DNA of 42,514 nucleotides from Ectothiorhodospiraceae bacterium (GCA_007125985.1 SLCE01000212.1:1-42514), one strand, 5' to 3'; positions 26,603-36,904 are shown, numbered from the stretch's first letter. Notes: generated by a model not told the origin, from the letters alone. Made by a program: numbers and translations.

Positions 26603-26635
26603 GCCGCCGATCCGTTCAACGAGAAGAGCCTGAGC

Positions 26636-27460
26636 ATGGAAAACGTCGGTCAGCAGAATCTGCGGCAGCGCTTGGGAGACTGGATCGAGAGCCCCCGCAT
26701 CCAGGCATGGATCATCGTCGTCATCATGATCAATGCGGTGACCCTGGGTTTGGAGACCTCGCCCACGGTCATGCGTCATGCGGGCGTGCTGGTGACCTCG
26801 GTGGAGGCCATAATCCTGACGATCTTCGTGCTGGAGATCGGTCTCAAGCTTTATGCCTTCGGTTTCCGTTTCTTCCGGGAACCGTGGAATGTGTTTGACT
26901 TCACTATCGTCGCCATCGCGCTGATGCCCGCCTCGGGGCCCTTCGCCATCCTGCGGGCGCTGCGGATCCTGCGTGTGCTGCGCCTGCTGACCAAGATCCG
27001 CCGCCTGCGCGACATCACCGAATCGCTGCTCAAGGCCATACCCAGTATCGGCTGGATCGCGGCGCTGCTACTGCTGGTGTTCTATGTGTTCGCGGTCATG
27101 GGCACCAAGCTGTTCGGTGCCAGCTTTGATGAGGATTTCGGTCATCTGGGCCGGGCCATGTATTCCCTGTTCCAGATCATGACCCTGGAGAGCTGGTCCC
27201 AGGAGATTGCCCGCCCGGTGATGGCGGAATACCCCTTCGCCTGGATTTATTTCATCACCTTCATCCTGGTCACCGCCTTCACGGTGCTGAACCTGTTCAT
27301 CGGGATCATCGTCAGCACCATGCAGGAACGGCATTACGAGCAGGAAGACGCCAAGCGGGCGGAGATCGAGGCCAAGGCCCACGCGGAACGGGAGGAAATG
27401 CTGGACCTGCTCCGTGAACTCCGCGACCGCGTCGAACGCATCGAACGCCGCGGGGGCTAG
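26636..27460 (+). CDS. Bacterial voltage-gated sodium channel (NaChBac/BacNav family)
   Basis: The 274-aa six-helix channel subunit assembles as a homotetramer. S4 carries regularly spaced arginines R107, R110, R113, R116 (RALRILRVLRLLTKIRRLR). The pore has the sodium selectivity filter TLESWS (183-188), where Glu185 forms the high-field site. S6 (FTVLNLFIGIIVSTMQ) is followed by the C-terminal neck and coiled coil (about 233-272, heptads of Leu/Ile in LDLLRELRDRVERIE). Compared with calcium-selective designs it lacks extra Asp in the filter. Such channels occur in marine and soda-lake bacteria and are linked to sodium cycling, motility or pH balance. It appears monocistronic, converging on the efflux operon. 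Confidence 0.93.
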   Translation: MENVGQQNLRQRLGDWIESPRIQAWIIVVIMINAVTLGLETSPTVMRHAGVLVTSVEAIILTIFVLEIGLKLYAFGFRFFREPWNVFDFTIVAIALMPASGPFAILRALRILRVLRLLTKIRRLRDITESLLKAIPSIGWIAALLLLVFYVFAVMGTKLFGASFDEDFGHLGRAMYSLFQIMTLESWSQEIARPVMAEYPFAWIYFITFILVTAFTVLNLFIGIIVSTMQERHYEQEDAKRAEIEAKAHAEREEMLDLLRELRDRVERIERRGG

Positions 27461-27504
27461 CGGCGGAGCGTTGTGCTTTGCTGGGCAGCAGGTTTGGTGC
27501 ACGG

Positions 27505-27714
27505 GTAGGGTGCTCTGAGCGCAGCGATGCGTACCAGAGTAACCACCGGAACCAAGGACGGTGCCGGGAGGAACGGGTCCGGACTGTCGGCCGGATGGAC
27601 CCGGCCGACAAGCCTACAGGGATGTATTCACGGCGTGTCCGGATCCGTTCCTCCCGGCGGCGGCCGAATTGAAGGCACCTAATGGTACGCATCGCTGCGC
27701 TCAGAGCACCCTAC
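27505..27714. repeat. 210-bp element bounded by perfect 32-bp inverted repeats
   Basis: Bases 27505-27536 and 27683-27714 are exact reverse complements over 32 positions, beginning GTAGGGTGCTCTGAGC. No target-site duplication is evident, and no gene lies inside. The centre holds copy 2 of the nested-hairpin element (27563-27658). It fills the gap between the convergent sodium channel gene and the efflux operon, so it may act as a two-way transcript end, or be a MITE-like insertion. Confidence 0.75.
27563..27658 (+). repeat. Nested-hairpin element, copy 2 (possible structured RNA)
   Basis: The outer helix pairs 27563-27584 with 27637-27658, 22 pairs with one G-U wobble as plus-strand RNA. The inner hairpin is 27585-27594 with 27601-27610, loop ATGGAC, then a 26-nt segment (27611-27636) with ACAGGGATGTATTCACGG. 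The layout and the lengths of inner stem, loop and 26-nt segment equal copy 1 (13504-13611), while the outer stems are unrelated in sequence. On the plus strand it would be in the 3' region of the sodium channel transcript. Confidence 0.65.
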
Positions 27715-27738
27715 GCCCGCCAGTAGCCGGAATCGGGG

Positions 27739-29343
27739 TTATCGTAGGACGACCTCGTCTTCGCCGGGAGCGGCGATGCCGCGGCGCAGGAGCAGGGTGC
27801 CGCTGTGGCGGTAGAGGTCGATCAGCGCCAGGCGGTAGGCCACGGTGGTCTCCACCTCTTCCAGCCGGCTCTCCAGCAGATCCCGCTGAGCCTGTGCCAC
27901 GCTGAGCGCCGTGGTGGCTCCAACCCGGAAGCGCGCCTCCTCCGCGCGTAGTACTTCCTCCTGCAATTCCCGGGTGGCCTGGGTGGCGTCGATCTGCTGC
28001 CGGCTGCGTTCCACTTCCAGCCAGGCCACCCGTACGTCCAGCGCTGTCAGCTGCGCCATGTTGGCCACGCTTTCCACCGCCTGTTGCCGGCTCAGCTCCG
28101 CCCGCCGTTGCTGTGCTCGTGGGCCGCGGTTGCCCAGCGGTGCCTCCAGGCGCAGGCCTGCCTGAAGATCGTAGCCCGGGCCGTCAATGTCGCGGCCCGA
28201 GGCGCCGAAGGAATCCGCGTAGCCGCTCTTCCCCAGCGTGATGAAAAGATCCAGTCGCGGCAGCACGCCGTTGCGGGTCTGCACCACATCCAGTTCCCCC
28301 CGCTGCACCCGCAGTCGCGCTTCATTCAAGTCCGGGCGCAGGCGCTGTGCCAGTTCCAGATAGGCTGCCACCGCATCCTGCGGCATGTCCGGCATACTGG
28401 GTTGGTCCAGCGGCTCCAGCGGGCGGTCCCAGTTACTGTCCGGCGGGTTCATCAAGCGCAGGAGTTCCAGCCGGCGCCGCTCCTGCTGGCTGCGGGCATC
28501 AATCAGGCCCTGGCGGCGCAACGCCACCTCCGCCCGCGCCGCGGTTTCCTCGGTTTCCGGCAGATCCCCCACCTCGATACGGCGCAGGGTGTCGGAAAGC
28601 TGGCGTTGGGCAACGCTGAGCGCTTCTTCAAAGATGCGCATCCGTTCCCGGGCCAGCACGTACTCCCAGTAGGCGGTTTCCACGTCGGAGACCAGTGCTT
28701 CGGCATAGCCCCGCAGTTCGTACAGTGATGCCCGGGTATCCATCCGGGCCTGGCGCAGCTGCGCCAGATTGGATTCAATGCTCGCGCCACGCAGCAGGGC
28801 CTGGGTCAGGGTCAGGCCCGCCCGCGTGTCGTACTGTTCGACGGCACGGTTGGAATCCCGCCTCACCCCGGCCAGGCTGAGCTGCAGTTCGGTGCCGGTG
28901 GGCAGTTCCTGGCGAATACCGAGTTCCAGACGGTCGGTTTCCGAGCGCTGCTCGAAGGGCTCCTGATCTGTTTCCACCGGCTGTCGCACTGCCCGGTCCC
29001 GCCCGACACTGAGTTCGCCGAACAGGCTTGGGTCGAAGCGTGCCCGTTCCACGGCCTCGAAGGTGCCGGCGATCACCGGTTCCAACTGCTGTACGTTCAG
29101 TGACTGATTGTGGCGCAGGCTGAGGAAGACGGCGTTTTCCACCGTCAACTCCAGCGGTTCCGCGGGCTCTGTGCTCTCGTCCGGCCGCCACTCCGGAGGC
29201 AGGCTGAGATTCAGGCCAGTGGCCATGCGTCCGCTGTCCGGCACGCCGGGGTTCAGGCTGTCCAGGTCCCGTTCCTGGTCAGCCAGGGCGGGCAGGCAAA
29301 GGGCCAGACTCAGGCCGGCGAGCAGCTGCTGGGCTCGGGTCAT
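27739..29343 (-). CDS. Outer-membrane efflux protein, TolC/OprM-type
   Basis: The 534-aa protein has a cleavable signal peptide (residues 1-21, LLAGLSLALCLPALA). Two outer-membrane-efflux repeats follow, rich in long helices: LRGYAEALVSDVETAYWEYVL and later AQLTALDVRVAWLEVERSRQ, plus VGATTALSVAQAQRDLLESR, the typical second-repeat end. It forms the trimeric exit duct for the RND pump encoded upstream. No lipobox cysteine is present at the cleavage site, which is nearer to TolC than to OprM. It is the last gene of the operon, overlapping the pump gene by 4 bp. Confidence 0.9.
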   Translation of the reverse strand: MTRAQQLLAGLSLALCLPALADQERDLDSLNPGVPDSGRMATGLNLSLPPEWRPDESTEPAEPLELTVENAVFLSLRHNQSLNVQQLEPVIAGTFEAVERARFDPSLFGELSVGRDRAVRQPVETDQEPFEQRSETDRLELGIRQELPTGTELQLSLAGVRRDSNRAVEQYDTRAGLTLTQALLRGASIESNLAQLRQARMDTRASLYELRGYAEALVSDVETAYWEYVLARERMRIFEEALSVAQRQLSDTLRRIEVGDLPETEETAARAEVALRRQGLIDARSQQERRRLELLRLMNPPDSNWDRPLEPLDQPSMPDMPQDAVAAYLELAQRLRPDLNEARLRVQRGELDVVQTRNGVLPRLDLFITLGKSGYADSFGASGRDIDGPGYDLQAGLRLEAPLGNRGPRAQQRRAELSRQQAVESVANMAQLTALDVRVAWLEVERSRQQIDATQATRELQEEVLRAEEARFRVGATTALSVAQAQRDLLESRLEEVETTVAYRLALIDLYRHSGTLLLRRGIAAPGEDEVVLR

Positions 29344-32300
29344 GCTTCGGCTCCCTGCCGGATGGGGATCCGGTCACGGTGAAACAGGGTGTACAGCACC
29401 GGGATCAGCAGCAAAGTGATCGCGGTGGAACTGAGCAGGCCGCCGATCACGGCCCGGGCCATGGGCGCCTGCGCCTCGCCGCCTTCCCCCCAGCCCAGCG
29501 CCAGCGGCATGAGCGCCAGGATGGTGGTGAGCGAGGTCATCAGAATGGGCCGCAGTCGACGCCGCGCGGCTTCCCGCACGGCCTCGGCCACCGAAAGACG
29601 GTCTCCGCGGTGCAGGCGTGCGCTCTGGTCCACCAGCAGGATGGCGTTGTTCACGGCGATGCCCACCAGCATGATGCAGCCGATCAGGCTTTGCACGTTC
29701 AACGTGGTGCCGGTGGCGAGCAGCATCAACACCACGCCGATGATCGCCAGGGGCACGGAGAACATCACAATCAGCGGGTCGCGCAGGGATTCGTACAGGC
29801 TGGCCATCACCATGTACACCAGAACCACCGCCAGCAGCAGGGCCAGGCCGAGCTCGGAAAACGCTGCCTCCTGCTCTTCGTAGTCTCCGGCGAACGTCAC
29901 ATCCACGTTGCGGGGCAGGGGCAGTTCGGCGAGCCGATCCCGGGCGTCGGCCACCACCGAGCCCAGATCCCGGCCGGCGATGTTGGCCGATACCGTGTTC
30001 AAGCGCTGCTGCTCCTTGCGGAATATCTGGATCGGGCCGGTCCCGGTCTCGAATCGCATCAGGTTGCGCAGCGCCACATGTTCGCCATTGCGGCCGGGGA
30101 GTGTCAGGTTGAGGATGTCGTCCAGGCCCATCTGTTCGGCGCCCTGCAGTTGCACCCAGATCCGGTGTTCGCTGCCGGCGTCACGGAACTGCCCGGCGCT
30201 GCTGCCGGCAATCGCGGTCTCCACCGTGCGCGCCACGTCGGCCACGCTGACTCCGAGATCAGCCGCCCGCCGCCGATCGATGCGAAGCAGCTCCTGAGGC
30301 ATGCCTTCCTCGCGGGCGAGGCGTACGTCGGTGATGCCGTCCACGTCGCCCAGCAATTCCGCCACGTCGCCGGCAATGCGATCCAGTACATCCAGTTCGA
30401 AGCCGCGCACCTCCACGGCGAGCCGTTCGCCCTCCTCGCCTCCCAGGCCGCGCATCACCATGCCCTGGCTGGCACGCACCCGCACCGTGGTGCCAGGTAT
30501 GCCGGACAGTTCCGGGCGCAGAGCGGCGGCGATCTGCTCGCTGGATCGGCTGCGCTGGTCCAGGCCCTGGAGCTGGATCTGGATCGAGGCGGTGGCCGGC
30601 GAGGAGGCGCGGAAGCCGGATGCGCCCACGCTGACGATCATGTGCTCCGTCTCCGGTACCGCCTCCCGCAGAAGCCGTTCGATGCGCCGGACCCGTTCAT
30701 CCAGTACATCAAGGCGGGTGCCGGGCTCCATTTCGATGGAGACCCGCAGCTCGCCCTCGTCAGTGGGCGGCATGAATTCGCTGCCCAGGCGCGGCACCAG
30801 GGAAACGGCACCCGCCAGCGCCACACCGGCCAGCACCAGCGTCAGTGCCCGGTGATTCAGGGTCCAACCCAGAGCTCGCTGATGTGCGTTCTCCAGCCCC
30901 TGGATCAGTTTGCCGCAAGCAGCAGACAGCCTGCGCACGGGGGCCGGGGCCGGGCGACGGGGTTCCCCCCATTGCGCCATCAGCATGGGCACCAGCGTGA
31001 GCGCCACCAGCAGTGAGCAGAACAGGGCGAAGGCCACCACGAAGGCCAGCTGCCGGAACAGTACACCGGCCAGTTCCTGGGCAAAGAACATGGGCAGGAA
31101 GATAGCCATGGTGGTGAGGGTGCTGGCGATCACCGCTGCCGAGACTTCCCCGGTTCCGATCACCGCTGCCGGACGTGCCGCGGCGCCGTGCTCCTTGCGG
31201 TGACGGCTGATGTTCTCAATGACGACGATGGCGTTATCCACCATCAGACCCACGCCGAGGGCCAGCCCGCCCAGCGTCATCAGGTTCAGCGTGAAGCCGC
31301 CGAAATACACCAGCATGAAGGTGGCGACCACGGAGACGGGTATGGCCGTGGCCGCCACCAGAGTGCTGCGAATGCTGCGCAGGAAGAACAGCAGCACCAG
31401 CACGGCAAGCGTGCCGCCGTAGAGGATGGAGCGGCTCACGTTGGCGATGGAGCGTTCGATGAACCGGGCGTTGTCCACAGCTGCCACGATGCGGAATTGT
31501 GGGAAATCGCTGTTCAGGCTGGCCAGCTCGCGTTTGACCGATTCGGCCACCTGAACGGTGTTGGCGTCCGACTGTTTGCGGACCGCCAGACGAACCCCGG
31601 GTTCGTCATTGATCCGGATGATGCGCGTGATGCGCTGATGGGTGTCCCGAATGGTGGCGACCTGGTCCAGGTAGATGGGAGCGCCGTCGCGCACGTCCAG
31701 TACGGTGGCACCGACTTCCTCCAGGTTGCGGAACTCACCGGGCGTGCGCAGGCGGATGTCGAAGCGCCCGGCCTGGATTTCCCCGGCCGGCACCACCACG
31801 TTGGCGTCGCGGATGGACTGGCGGATGCTGTCCAGCCCAAGGCCGAAGGCGAGCAGGCGATCCATATCCACTTCCACGCGGATTTCCCGCTCCAGCCCAC
31901 CCCAGACATCGATCGCGGCCACGCCGGGCACGCGTTCCAACCGCGGCCGGATGCGATCATCGATGATCTGCCGGGCCTCGATGGGGTCCAGTTGACTGGA
32001 GACGCCCAGCAGCAGGATGGGCGCCATGGCTGTATCGAACTTCCGCACCCGGGGTCGGTCCGCGTCATCCGGTAGATTGCCGATGATGCGGTCGAGGCGG
32101 TCACGCACCTCATTGGTGGCTTCATCCAGATTCGTGCCCCAGCTGAAAGACACCCGGACATTGCTGTTGCCCTCGGACGAGGTGGAGCTGACTTCCTCCA
32201 CGCCAGGCACAGCGGACACCGCCTCCTCCACCGGGCGGGTGATCAGCTGCTCCACCTCCTCCGGTCCCGCATTGTCATAGCTCGTGGTGACCGTCACTGT

Positions 32301-32429
32301 GGGGTAGGTGATGTCCGGGAGCAGATCGATGGGGAGCCGGGTGAGGGAAAACGCCCCCAGGGTGACCACGATCAGGGTGACCATGGTGGTGAACACCGGC
32401 CGCTCGACGGTGTAGCCGGCGATATTCAT
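29340..32429 (-). CDS. RND-family efflux pump, inner-membrane transporter (AcrB/MexB-like)
   Basis: The 1029-aa protein has 12 predicted membrane helices and two large periplasmic loops. It starts [19 protein letters not shown] with [19 protein letters not shown], the usual family opening. TM4 has [20 protein letters not shown], in which the proton-relay position reads Asp-Asn where AcrB has Asp-Asp. TM10 has [18 protein letters not shown]. The last helix ends [13 protein letters not shown]-like. Substrates are unknown; AcrB-like pumps export drugs, detergents or lipid-like compounds. It overlaps both the adaptor and outer-membrane genes by 4 bp (ATGA), so all three are coupled. No regulator gene is adjacent. 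Confidence 0.93.
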   Translation of the reverse strand: MNIAGYTVERPVFTTMVTLIVVTLGAFSLTRLPIDLLPDITYPTVTVTTSYDNAGPEEVEQLITRPVEEAVSAVPGVEEVSSTSSEGNSNVRVSFSWGTNLDEATNEVRDRLDRIIGNLPDDADRPRVRKFDTAMAPILLLGVSSQLDPIEARQIIDDRIRPRLERVPGVAAIDVWGGLEREIRVEVDMDRLLAFGLGLDSIRQSIRDANVVVPAGEIQAGRFDIRLRTPGEFRNLEEVGATVLDVRDGAPIYLDQVATIRDTHQRITRIIRINDEPGVRLAVRKQSDANTVQVAESVKRELASLNSDFPQFRIVAAVDNARFIERSIANVSRSILYGGTLAVLVLLFFLRSIRSTLVAATAIPVSVVATFMLVYFGGFTLNLMTLGGLALGVGLMVDNAIVVIENISRHRKEHGAAARPAAVIGTGEVSAAVIASTLTTMAIFLPMFFAQELAGVLFRQLAFVVAFALFCSLLVALTLVPMLMAQWGEPRRPAPAPVRRLSAACGKLIQGLENAHQRALGWTLNHRALTLVLAGVALAGAVSLVPRLGSEFMPPTDEGELRVSIEMEPGTRLDVLDERVRRIERLLREAVPETEHMIVSVGASGFRASSPATASIQIQLQGLDQRSRSSEQIAAALRPELSGIPGTTVRVRASQGMVMRGLGGEEGERLAVEVRGFELDVLDRIAGDVAELLGDVDGITDVRLAREEGMPQELLRIDRRRAADLGVSVADVARTVETAIAGSSAGQFRDAGSEHRIWVQLQGAEQMGLDDILNLTLPGRNGEHVALRNLMRFETGTGPIQIFRKEQQRLNTVSANIAGRDLGSVVADARDRLAELPLPRNVDVTFAGDYEEQEAAFSELGLALLLAVVLVYMVMASLYESLRDPLIVMFSVPLAIIGVVLMLLATGTTLNVQSLIGCIMLVGIAVNNAILLVDQSARLHRGDRLSVAEAVREAARRRLRPILMTSLTTILALMPLALGWGEGGEAQAPMARAVIGGLLSSTAITLLLIPVLYTLFHRDRIPIRQGAEA

Positions 32430-33607
32430 TCGCCAGCTCCGTTGTCAGCGCTTTCGGCAATGTGGACGCGGATTCCGTCGCTGAGCAGATGCTGGCCCAG
32501 GGTCACCACCTGCCCCTCCAGCACCGGTTCCCGGATCTCCACCCGTTCACCTTCGCGCACGCCCGGTTCCACAGCCACCCAGCGGGCCACGTCGGAGTCG
32601 TTCTCCACCAGGAACACCCCACGACGGTCCTCGCGTTCCACCAGGGCGTCCCGTGGGATGATCTGCGCGTTGTCGCGCTCCTCCACCTGGATCCGCGCCC
32701 GCACGAACATGCCGGGCTTAAGCAGGCCCTCCGGATTCGGTACCCGGATCTCCACCTGGGCCTGGCGGGAGGCTTCGCGGAACACCGGAGCAAGTCGCGC
32801 GATCTCGCCATCGAATGCCCTGCCGGGCAGGGCATCGCTGCGGATCTCCGCCTGCTGGCCGTTTCGCAGACGCATGTAGTCGCTTTCGGTGGCGAAGACC
32901 ACGGCGCGCAGCGGGTCCAGTGCCACCAGGGACAGCACCGGGCTATTGGCCTGCAGCACGGTGCCTTCATCGGCATAGCGCTCTGCCACCAGGCGGGTGT
33001 CGCCCGGCCCCTGCCAACTGGCGCGGACGGTGGTATAGGAAAGACGGATTTCCGCCGTGCGCAGCGCGGCCTCGCGCTGGGCGATCTGGGAGCGGGCGAG
33101 ATCCACCCGTGCCTCATGGGCCTGGACTTCGGTGACAGCCGCATCCAGTTCCGCCTGCGAGGCCACCCGTTGCTCACGCAGCTCACGGGTCCGGTTGAGG
33201 GAGCGGCGGGCGGCCTCCAGGGATGCCTCGGCCTCCGCCAGGTTGGCGCGGGCTACGGCCAGTTCCGCACGGGCCTGGGCCAGGTCCTGCTGAACCTCCT
33301 CGTCGTCCAGGCGGGCGATGACCTGGCCGCGCTCTACGGTATCACCCAGGTCTGCCAGCAGTTCCTCCAGGCGCCCAGCGATGCGGGTGGACACATCGAA
33401 CTGCGAGGCGGCGGTGAGGGAGCCGGTAAAACTGGCCCACTGACGGATGTTGCCCTGGCTGACCGGAGCCACCTCCACCGCCACCGCGCGCTGCTGACCT
33501 GCCTGACCCGGCCGCCCGGGCTCAGCGGAGCGCTCCCCTTGTGTCCACCACCAGGCGGCCGCTGCGGCGGCAATCAGCACAAGAGCCAGCCATCCGAATT
33601 TTTTCAT
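32426..33607 (-). CDS. RND efflux periplasmic adaptor (membrane fusion protein)
   Basis: The 393-aa adaptor joins the pump to the outer-membrane duct. An N-terminal anchor (residues 4-22) is followed by a lipoyl/barrel-sandwich part ([28 protein letters not shown]), a long alpha hairpin (about 105-180, repeated Ala/Glu/Arg heptads such as [20 protein letters not shown]), a beta barrel and a C-terminal membrane-proximal domain. The start at 33607 ([20 protein letters not shown]) is preceded by GGGAA; the open frame continues upstream without conserved residues. It is the first gene of the three-gene operon. Confidence 0.9.
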   Translation of the reverse strand: MKKFGWLALVLIAAAAAAWWWTQGERSAEPGRPGQAGQQRAVAVEVAPVSQGNIRQWASFTGSLTAASQFDVSTRIAGRLEELLADLGDTVERGQVIARLDDEEVQQDLAQARAELAVARANLAEAEASLEAARRSLNRTRELREQRVASQAELDAAVTEVQAHEARVDLARSQIAQREAALRTAEIRLSYTTVRASWQGPGDTRLVAERYADEGTVLQANSPVLSLVALDPLRAVVFATESDYMRLRNGQQAEIRSDALPGRAFDGEIARLAPVFREASRQAQVEIRVPNPEGLLKPGMFVRARIQVEERDNAQIIPRDALVEREDRRGVFLVENDSDVARWVAVEPGVREGERVEIREPVLEGQVVTLGQHLLSDGIRVHIAESADNGAGE

Positions 33608-33741
33608 GCTGTTCCCGTCCGTCTCTAACCCCCGCATCGACAGGGTATTTCCACAGGGGTTCATCCAAGGAAGCGCTGAACGGGGACATCATGCCATAGC
33701 CGGAAGGGGCTGCCGTGGACCCAGCCGGGCTTTTGCACTTC

Positions 33742-33771
33742 TTTACAAGAGCATCACAACGGTCTTTTCAA
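33742..33771 (-). promoter_or_regulatory. Candidate promoter of the efflux operon
   Basis: On the minus strand TTGAAA (33771-33766) and TGTAAA (33747-33742) are 18 nt apart. The -35 overlaps the tpm stop codon. The leader would be about 135 nt and includes AACCCC/GGGGTT (33627-33632, 33656-33661), a possible hairpin. Confidence 0.35.
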
Positions 33772-34355
33772 GGCCGACGGATCAGTCGGTAGCCATCCTC
33801 CCGGAAGCCCGCTTCGTGGGGCAGCGTGAAGTCAGCGTCGTCTGGCCAGATCCAGCGGTCCGGGGTGAACAGTTCCTCGCGCATCTCGGTGAGGTCGCAA
33901 TGCCAGGGCGGGCCATTGCGCCAGGGTGTCTGGGCGAACAGGGCGTACAGGGTTCCACCTGGCTTCAGCCAACGGTACAGCCGTTCCGCGTAGGCCTGAC
34001 GCTGGTCCTTGGTGATGGCGCACAGGCAGGTCTGTTCGTAGATTGCATCGAAGGGTGTCGTCGGTTCCCAGTCGAACAGGTCGCCCAGCACGAGTTCCGC
34101 ATCCAACTCCTGCACCTTCAGGCGTTGGCGCAGGGAATCCAGTGGCTCCGGCACGATATCCACGGCTGTGACCCGGGCGCCATGACGGGCCAGCCATTCC
34201 ACCTCATAGCCGCTGCCGCATCCAGGGACCAGGATGCGCTCGGGCAACTGTTCCATGCCGGCGAACCAGTGCTCAAGGGCCGGACTGGTGGCGCCCCGGT
34301 CCCAGCCGGTCTTGCGCTCCGCCCAGCGTTGCTTCCAGTATGCTTCGTGATCCAT
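33768..34355 (-). CDS. tpm: Thiopurine S-methyltransferase family protein
   Basis: The 195-aa SAM-dependent methyltransferase closely matches bacterial TPMT. Seen: [15 protein letters not shown] near the start, motif [16 protein letters not shown] (about 42-56), VTAVDIVP with the SAM-binding acid, [23 protein letters not shown] and the C-terminal [12 protein letters not shown]. In Pseudomonas the family methylates selenium and tellurium compounds as well as thiopurines; the substrate here is unknown. It is divergent from miaB and upstream of the efflux operon, from which a promoter-like sequence separates it. Confidence 0.92.
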   Translation of the reverse strand: MDHEAYWKQRWAERKTGWDRGATSPALEHWFAGMEQLPERILVPGCGSGYEVEWLARHGARVTAVDIVPEPLDSLRQRLKVQELDAELVLGDLFDWEPTTPFDAIYEQTCLCAITKDQRQAYAERLYRWLKPGGTLYALFAQTPWRNGPPWHCDLTEMREELFTPDRWIWPDDADFTLPHEAGFREDGYRLIRRP

Positions 34356-34481
34356 GTGCGTTTTCGTAACCCTCTGCCGGAGTTGATGTTCATCGGCGCT
34401 GGCGTTACCCTTCGCCGGCTAACTTTCTGTGCCGCTCCGGACACAGCAGCGCCACATGCTATCAGGGTTGCCAGCTTGCCA

Positions 34482-35846
34482 ATGACTCGCCGGGTTTACG
34501 TTAAGACACACGGATGCCAGATGAACGAGTACGATTCCGCGAAAATGGCGGATGTGCTCAGCGCCGAGCGCGGTTTCGTGCGGGTGGCCACGCCCGAGGA
34601 GGCCGACCTGATCCTGCTCAACACCTGCTCCATCCGGGAGAAGGCGCAGGAGAAGGTGTTCTCGCAATTGGGTCACTGGAAGCCGTTAAAGGACGCCAAT
34701 CCGGATCTGCTGATCGGTGTTGGGGGCTGCGTGGCTAGCCAGGAAGGCGAGGCGCTGCAGAAGCGCGCACCTTACGTGGATCTGGTGTTTGGGCCGCAGA
34801 CGCTGCACCGGCTGCCGGAGATGGTCGACCAGGTGCTGGAAACCCGTACCCCCCAGGTGGATGTCTCGTTTCCGGAGATCGAGAAGTTCGACCGGCTGCC
34901 AGAGGCCCGGGCCGAGGGGCCGACCGCTTTCGTTTCCATCATGGAAGGCTGCAGCAAATACTGCAGCTTCTGTGTCGTGCCCTATACGCGGGGCGAGGAG
35001 ATCAGCCGGCCCTTTGACGACGTGATCGCCGAAGTGGCGGAACTGGCGGAGCAGGGCGTGCGGGAGATCACGCTGCTGGGTCAGAACGTGAACGCCTACC
35101 AGGGCGAGATGGCGGATGGCACCGTGGCCGACCTGGCGCTGCTGGTGAACTTCCTGGCCGCCATCGACGGCATTGAGCGGATCCGTTACACCACCTCGCA
35201 CCCGGTGGAGTTCACCGACAGCCTGATCGAAGCCTACGCGGAGGTGCCCGAGCTGGTGGATCACCTGCACCTGCCGGTACAGAGCGGCTCCGACTTCGTG
35301 TTAAAGCTGATGAAGCGCGGCCACACCATTGCCGAATTCAAGGACAAGATCCGGCGTCTGCGGGAGATCCGGCCGGAGATCAGCGTCGGCTCGGATTTCA
35401 TCGTCGGTTTTCCCGGCGAGGACGACGACAGCTTCGAGGAAACCATGCAGCTAGTGGAGGAAATCGGTTTCGACCACTCCTTCAGCTTCATCTACAGCCC
35501 GCGCCCGGGGACGCCGGCGGCGGATCTGGCCGACAGCACGCCCATGGATGTAAAAAAACGGCGCCTGCAACGCCTTCAGGCGGTACTGGAATCCAATGCC
35601 CGGCGTATCAGCCAGGGTATGGTGGGCAGCGTGCAGCGGGTGCTGGTGGATGGTGTTTCCCGCAAGGACGATAATGAGGTTGCGGGCCGGACCAGCAACA
35701 ACCGCGTGGTTAACTTCCCCGGTCACCGCCGGCTGATCGGGCATTTCGTGAAGGTACGTATCACCGAGGCCATGCCGCACTCGCTGCGAGGTGAACTGGT
35801 GGATCTGGATGACGAACGGCTGGAAGCCGAAGCCGCCAGCGCGTGA
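34482..35846 (+). CDS. miaB: tRNA-2-methylthio-N6-dimethylallyladenosine synthase MiaB
   Basis: This radical-SAM enzyme adds a methylthio group to i6A37 of tRNAs reading UNN codons. The 454-aa product has the N-terminal MTTase domain with three cluster cysteines ([22 protein letters not shown]), the radical-SAM CxxxCxxC in [16 protein letters not shown] (about 155-170) and a C-terminal TRAM domain ([32 protein letters not shown]). The start ATG 34482 ([13 protein letters not shown]) is chosen by homology; a clear ribosome-binding site is not seen and the much longer open frame upstream overlaps tpm antisense. It is the first gene of the miaB-ybeZ-ybeY-corC-lnt run. Confidence 0.96.
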   Translation: MTRRVYVKTHGCQMNEYDSAKMADVLSAERGFVRVATPEEADLILLNTCSIREKAQEKVFSQLGHWKPLKDANPDLLIGVGGCVASQEGEALQKRAPYVDLVFGPQTLHRLPEMVDQVLETRTPQVDVSFPEIEKFDRLPEARAEGPTAFVSIMEGCSKYCSFCVVPYTRGEEISRPFDDVIAEVAELAEQGVREITLLGQNVNAYQGEMADGTVADLALLVNFLAAIDGIERIRYTTSHPVEFTDSLIEAYAEVPELVDHLHLPVQSGSDFVLKLMKRGHTIAEFKDKIRRLREIRPEISVGSDFIVGFPGEDDDSFEETMQLVEEIGFDHSFSFIYSPRPGTPAADLADSTPMDVKKRRLQRLQAVLESNARRISQGMVGSVQRVLVDGVSRKDDNEVAGRTSNNRVVNFPGHRRLIGHFVKVRITEAMPHSLRGELVDLDDERLEAEAASA

Positions 35847-35866
35847 AGCGGGCCTCAGGAGCAGAC

Positions 35867-36844
35867 TTGAACAGCGAACACCCCGATTCCCTCGATTTCA
35901 CCCTGGAGCCGGCCGACAATCAGCGGCTGGCCAATCTCTGCGGTCAGTTTGACGAAAACCTGCGTCAGGTGGAGCGTAGGCTGGGCGTGGAGATCTCCAA
36001 CCGCGCTCACCGTTTCCGCGTCATCGGCGACACGCCGGCGGTGAAGGCCGCCGAAGCGGTATTGCAGGAACTCTATCGCGTCACCGCCAATGAGGAACTC
36101 TCGCCGGAGGAGGTGCATCTGCATCTGCAGCACTCCGGTGTGGAGGCCCGTATGCAGACGGAGCGCCCCGTGCCGCAGGATGTGGTCATCCGCACCCGCA
36201 AGGCGGAGATCCGCGGTCGGGGGCCCAATCAGCAGACGTATCTGCAGAATATTCTGGGCAACGACTTGAACTTCGGTATCGGTCCGGCCGGAACCGGAAA
36301 GACCTACCTGGCCGTGGCGGCCGCCGTGCATGCGCTGGAAAACGAAGAGGTGCGGCGCCTGGTGTTGGTGCGTCCGGCGGTGGAGGCAGGCGAACGACTT
36401 GGCTTCCTGCCCGGCGACCTGGCCCAAAAGGTGGACCCGTACCTGCGCCCGCTTTACGACGCCCTGTTCGAGATGCTGGGTTTCGAACGGGTGGGTAAGC
36501 TGATTGAGCGCAACGTGATCGAGGTGGCTCCGCTGGCCTACATGCGTGGTCGCACGCTGAACAGCTCGTTCATCATTCTGGACGAGGCGCAGAACACCAC
36601 CCTGGAACAGATGAAGATGTTCCTGACCCGCATCGGCTTCGGGTCCACGGCGGTGGTCACCGGAGATGTGACGCAGGTGGATCTGCCCCGCGGCACCCCC
36701 TCGGGGCTGCGCCAGGCCATTGAGATTCTGAAGGACGTGGACGGGGTCAGTTTCACCTTTTTCACCGCCGCCGACGTGGTCCGCCATCCGCTGGTCCAGC
36801 GCATCGTGCAGGCCTACGAGCGGCATACCACGGAATACAAGTAA
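35867..36844 (+). CDS. ybeZ: PhoH-like ATPase YbeZ
   Basis: The 325-aa protein has an N-terminal KH-like part (about 15-80) and a PhoH ATPase domain with Walker A FGIGPAGTGKTYLA (about 135-148), RPAVEAGERLGFLPGDL, Walker B SFIILDEAQNTT and GDVTQVDLPRG. YbeZ is known to work with YbeY in ribosome/RNA quality control. A TTG start at 35867 is proposed because AGGAG lies 5 nt upstream; a GTG at 35843 overlaps the miaB stop (GTGA) but has no ribosome-binding site. ybeY follows 60 bp later. Confidence 0.93.
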   Translation: MNSEHPDSLDFTLEPADNQRLANLCGQFDENLRQVERRLGVEISNRAHRFRVIGDTPAVKAAEAVLQELYRVTANEELSPEEVHLHLQHSGVEARMQTERPVPQDVVIRTRKAEIRGRGPNQQTYLQNILGNDLNFGIGPAGTGKTYLAVAAAVHALENEEVRRLVLVRPAVEAGERLGFLPGDLAQKVDPYLRPLYDALFEMLGFERVGKLIERNVIEVAPLAYMRGRTLNSSFIILDEAQNTTLEQMKMFLTRIGFGSTAVVTGDVTQVDLPRGTPSGLRQAIEILKDVDGVSFTFFTAADVVRHPLVQRIVQAYERHTTEYK

Positions 36845-36904
36845 TCCGGCTTGTCTGGTGGATGGAGCCGAAGGCGATATCCACCGTCGAATAATCTATT
36901 CCCA

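Noticed and set aside
27505-27714. Insertion sequence
   Set aside because: Terminal inverted repeats are present but there is no transposase frame and no visible target duplication; kept only as a MITE-like possibility.
29379-31016. 545-aa open frame on the plus strand
   Set aside because: Antisense to the RND pump gene; composition is low-complexity His/Gln/Gly and no motif is recognisable.
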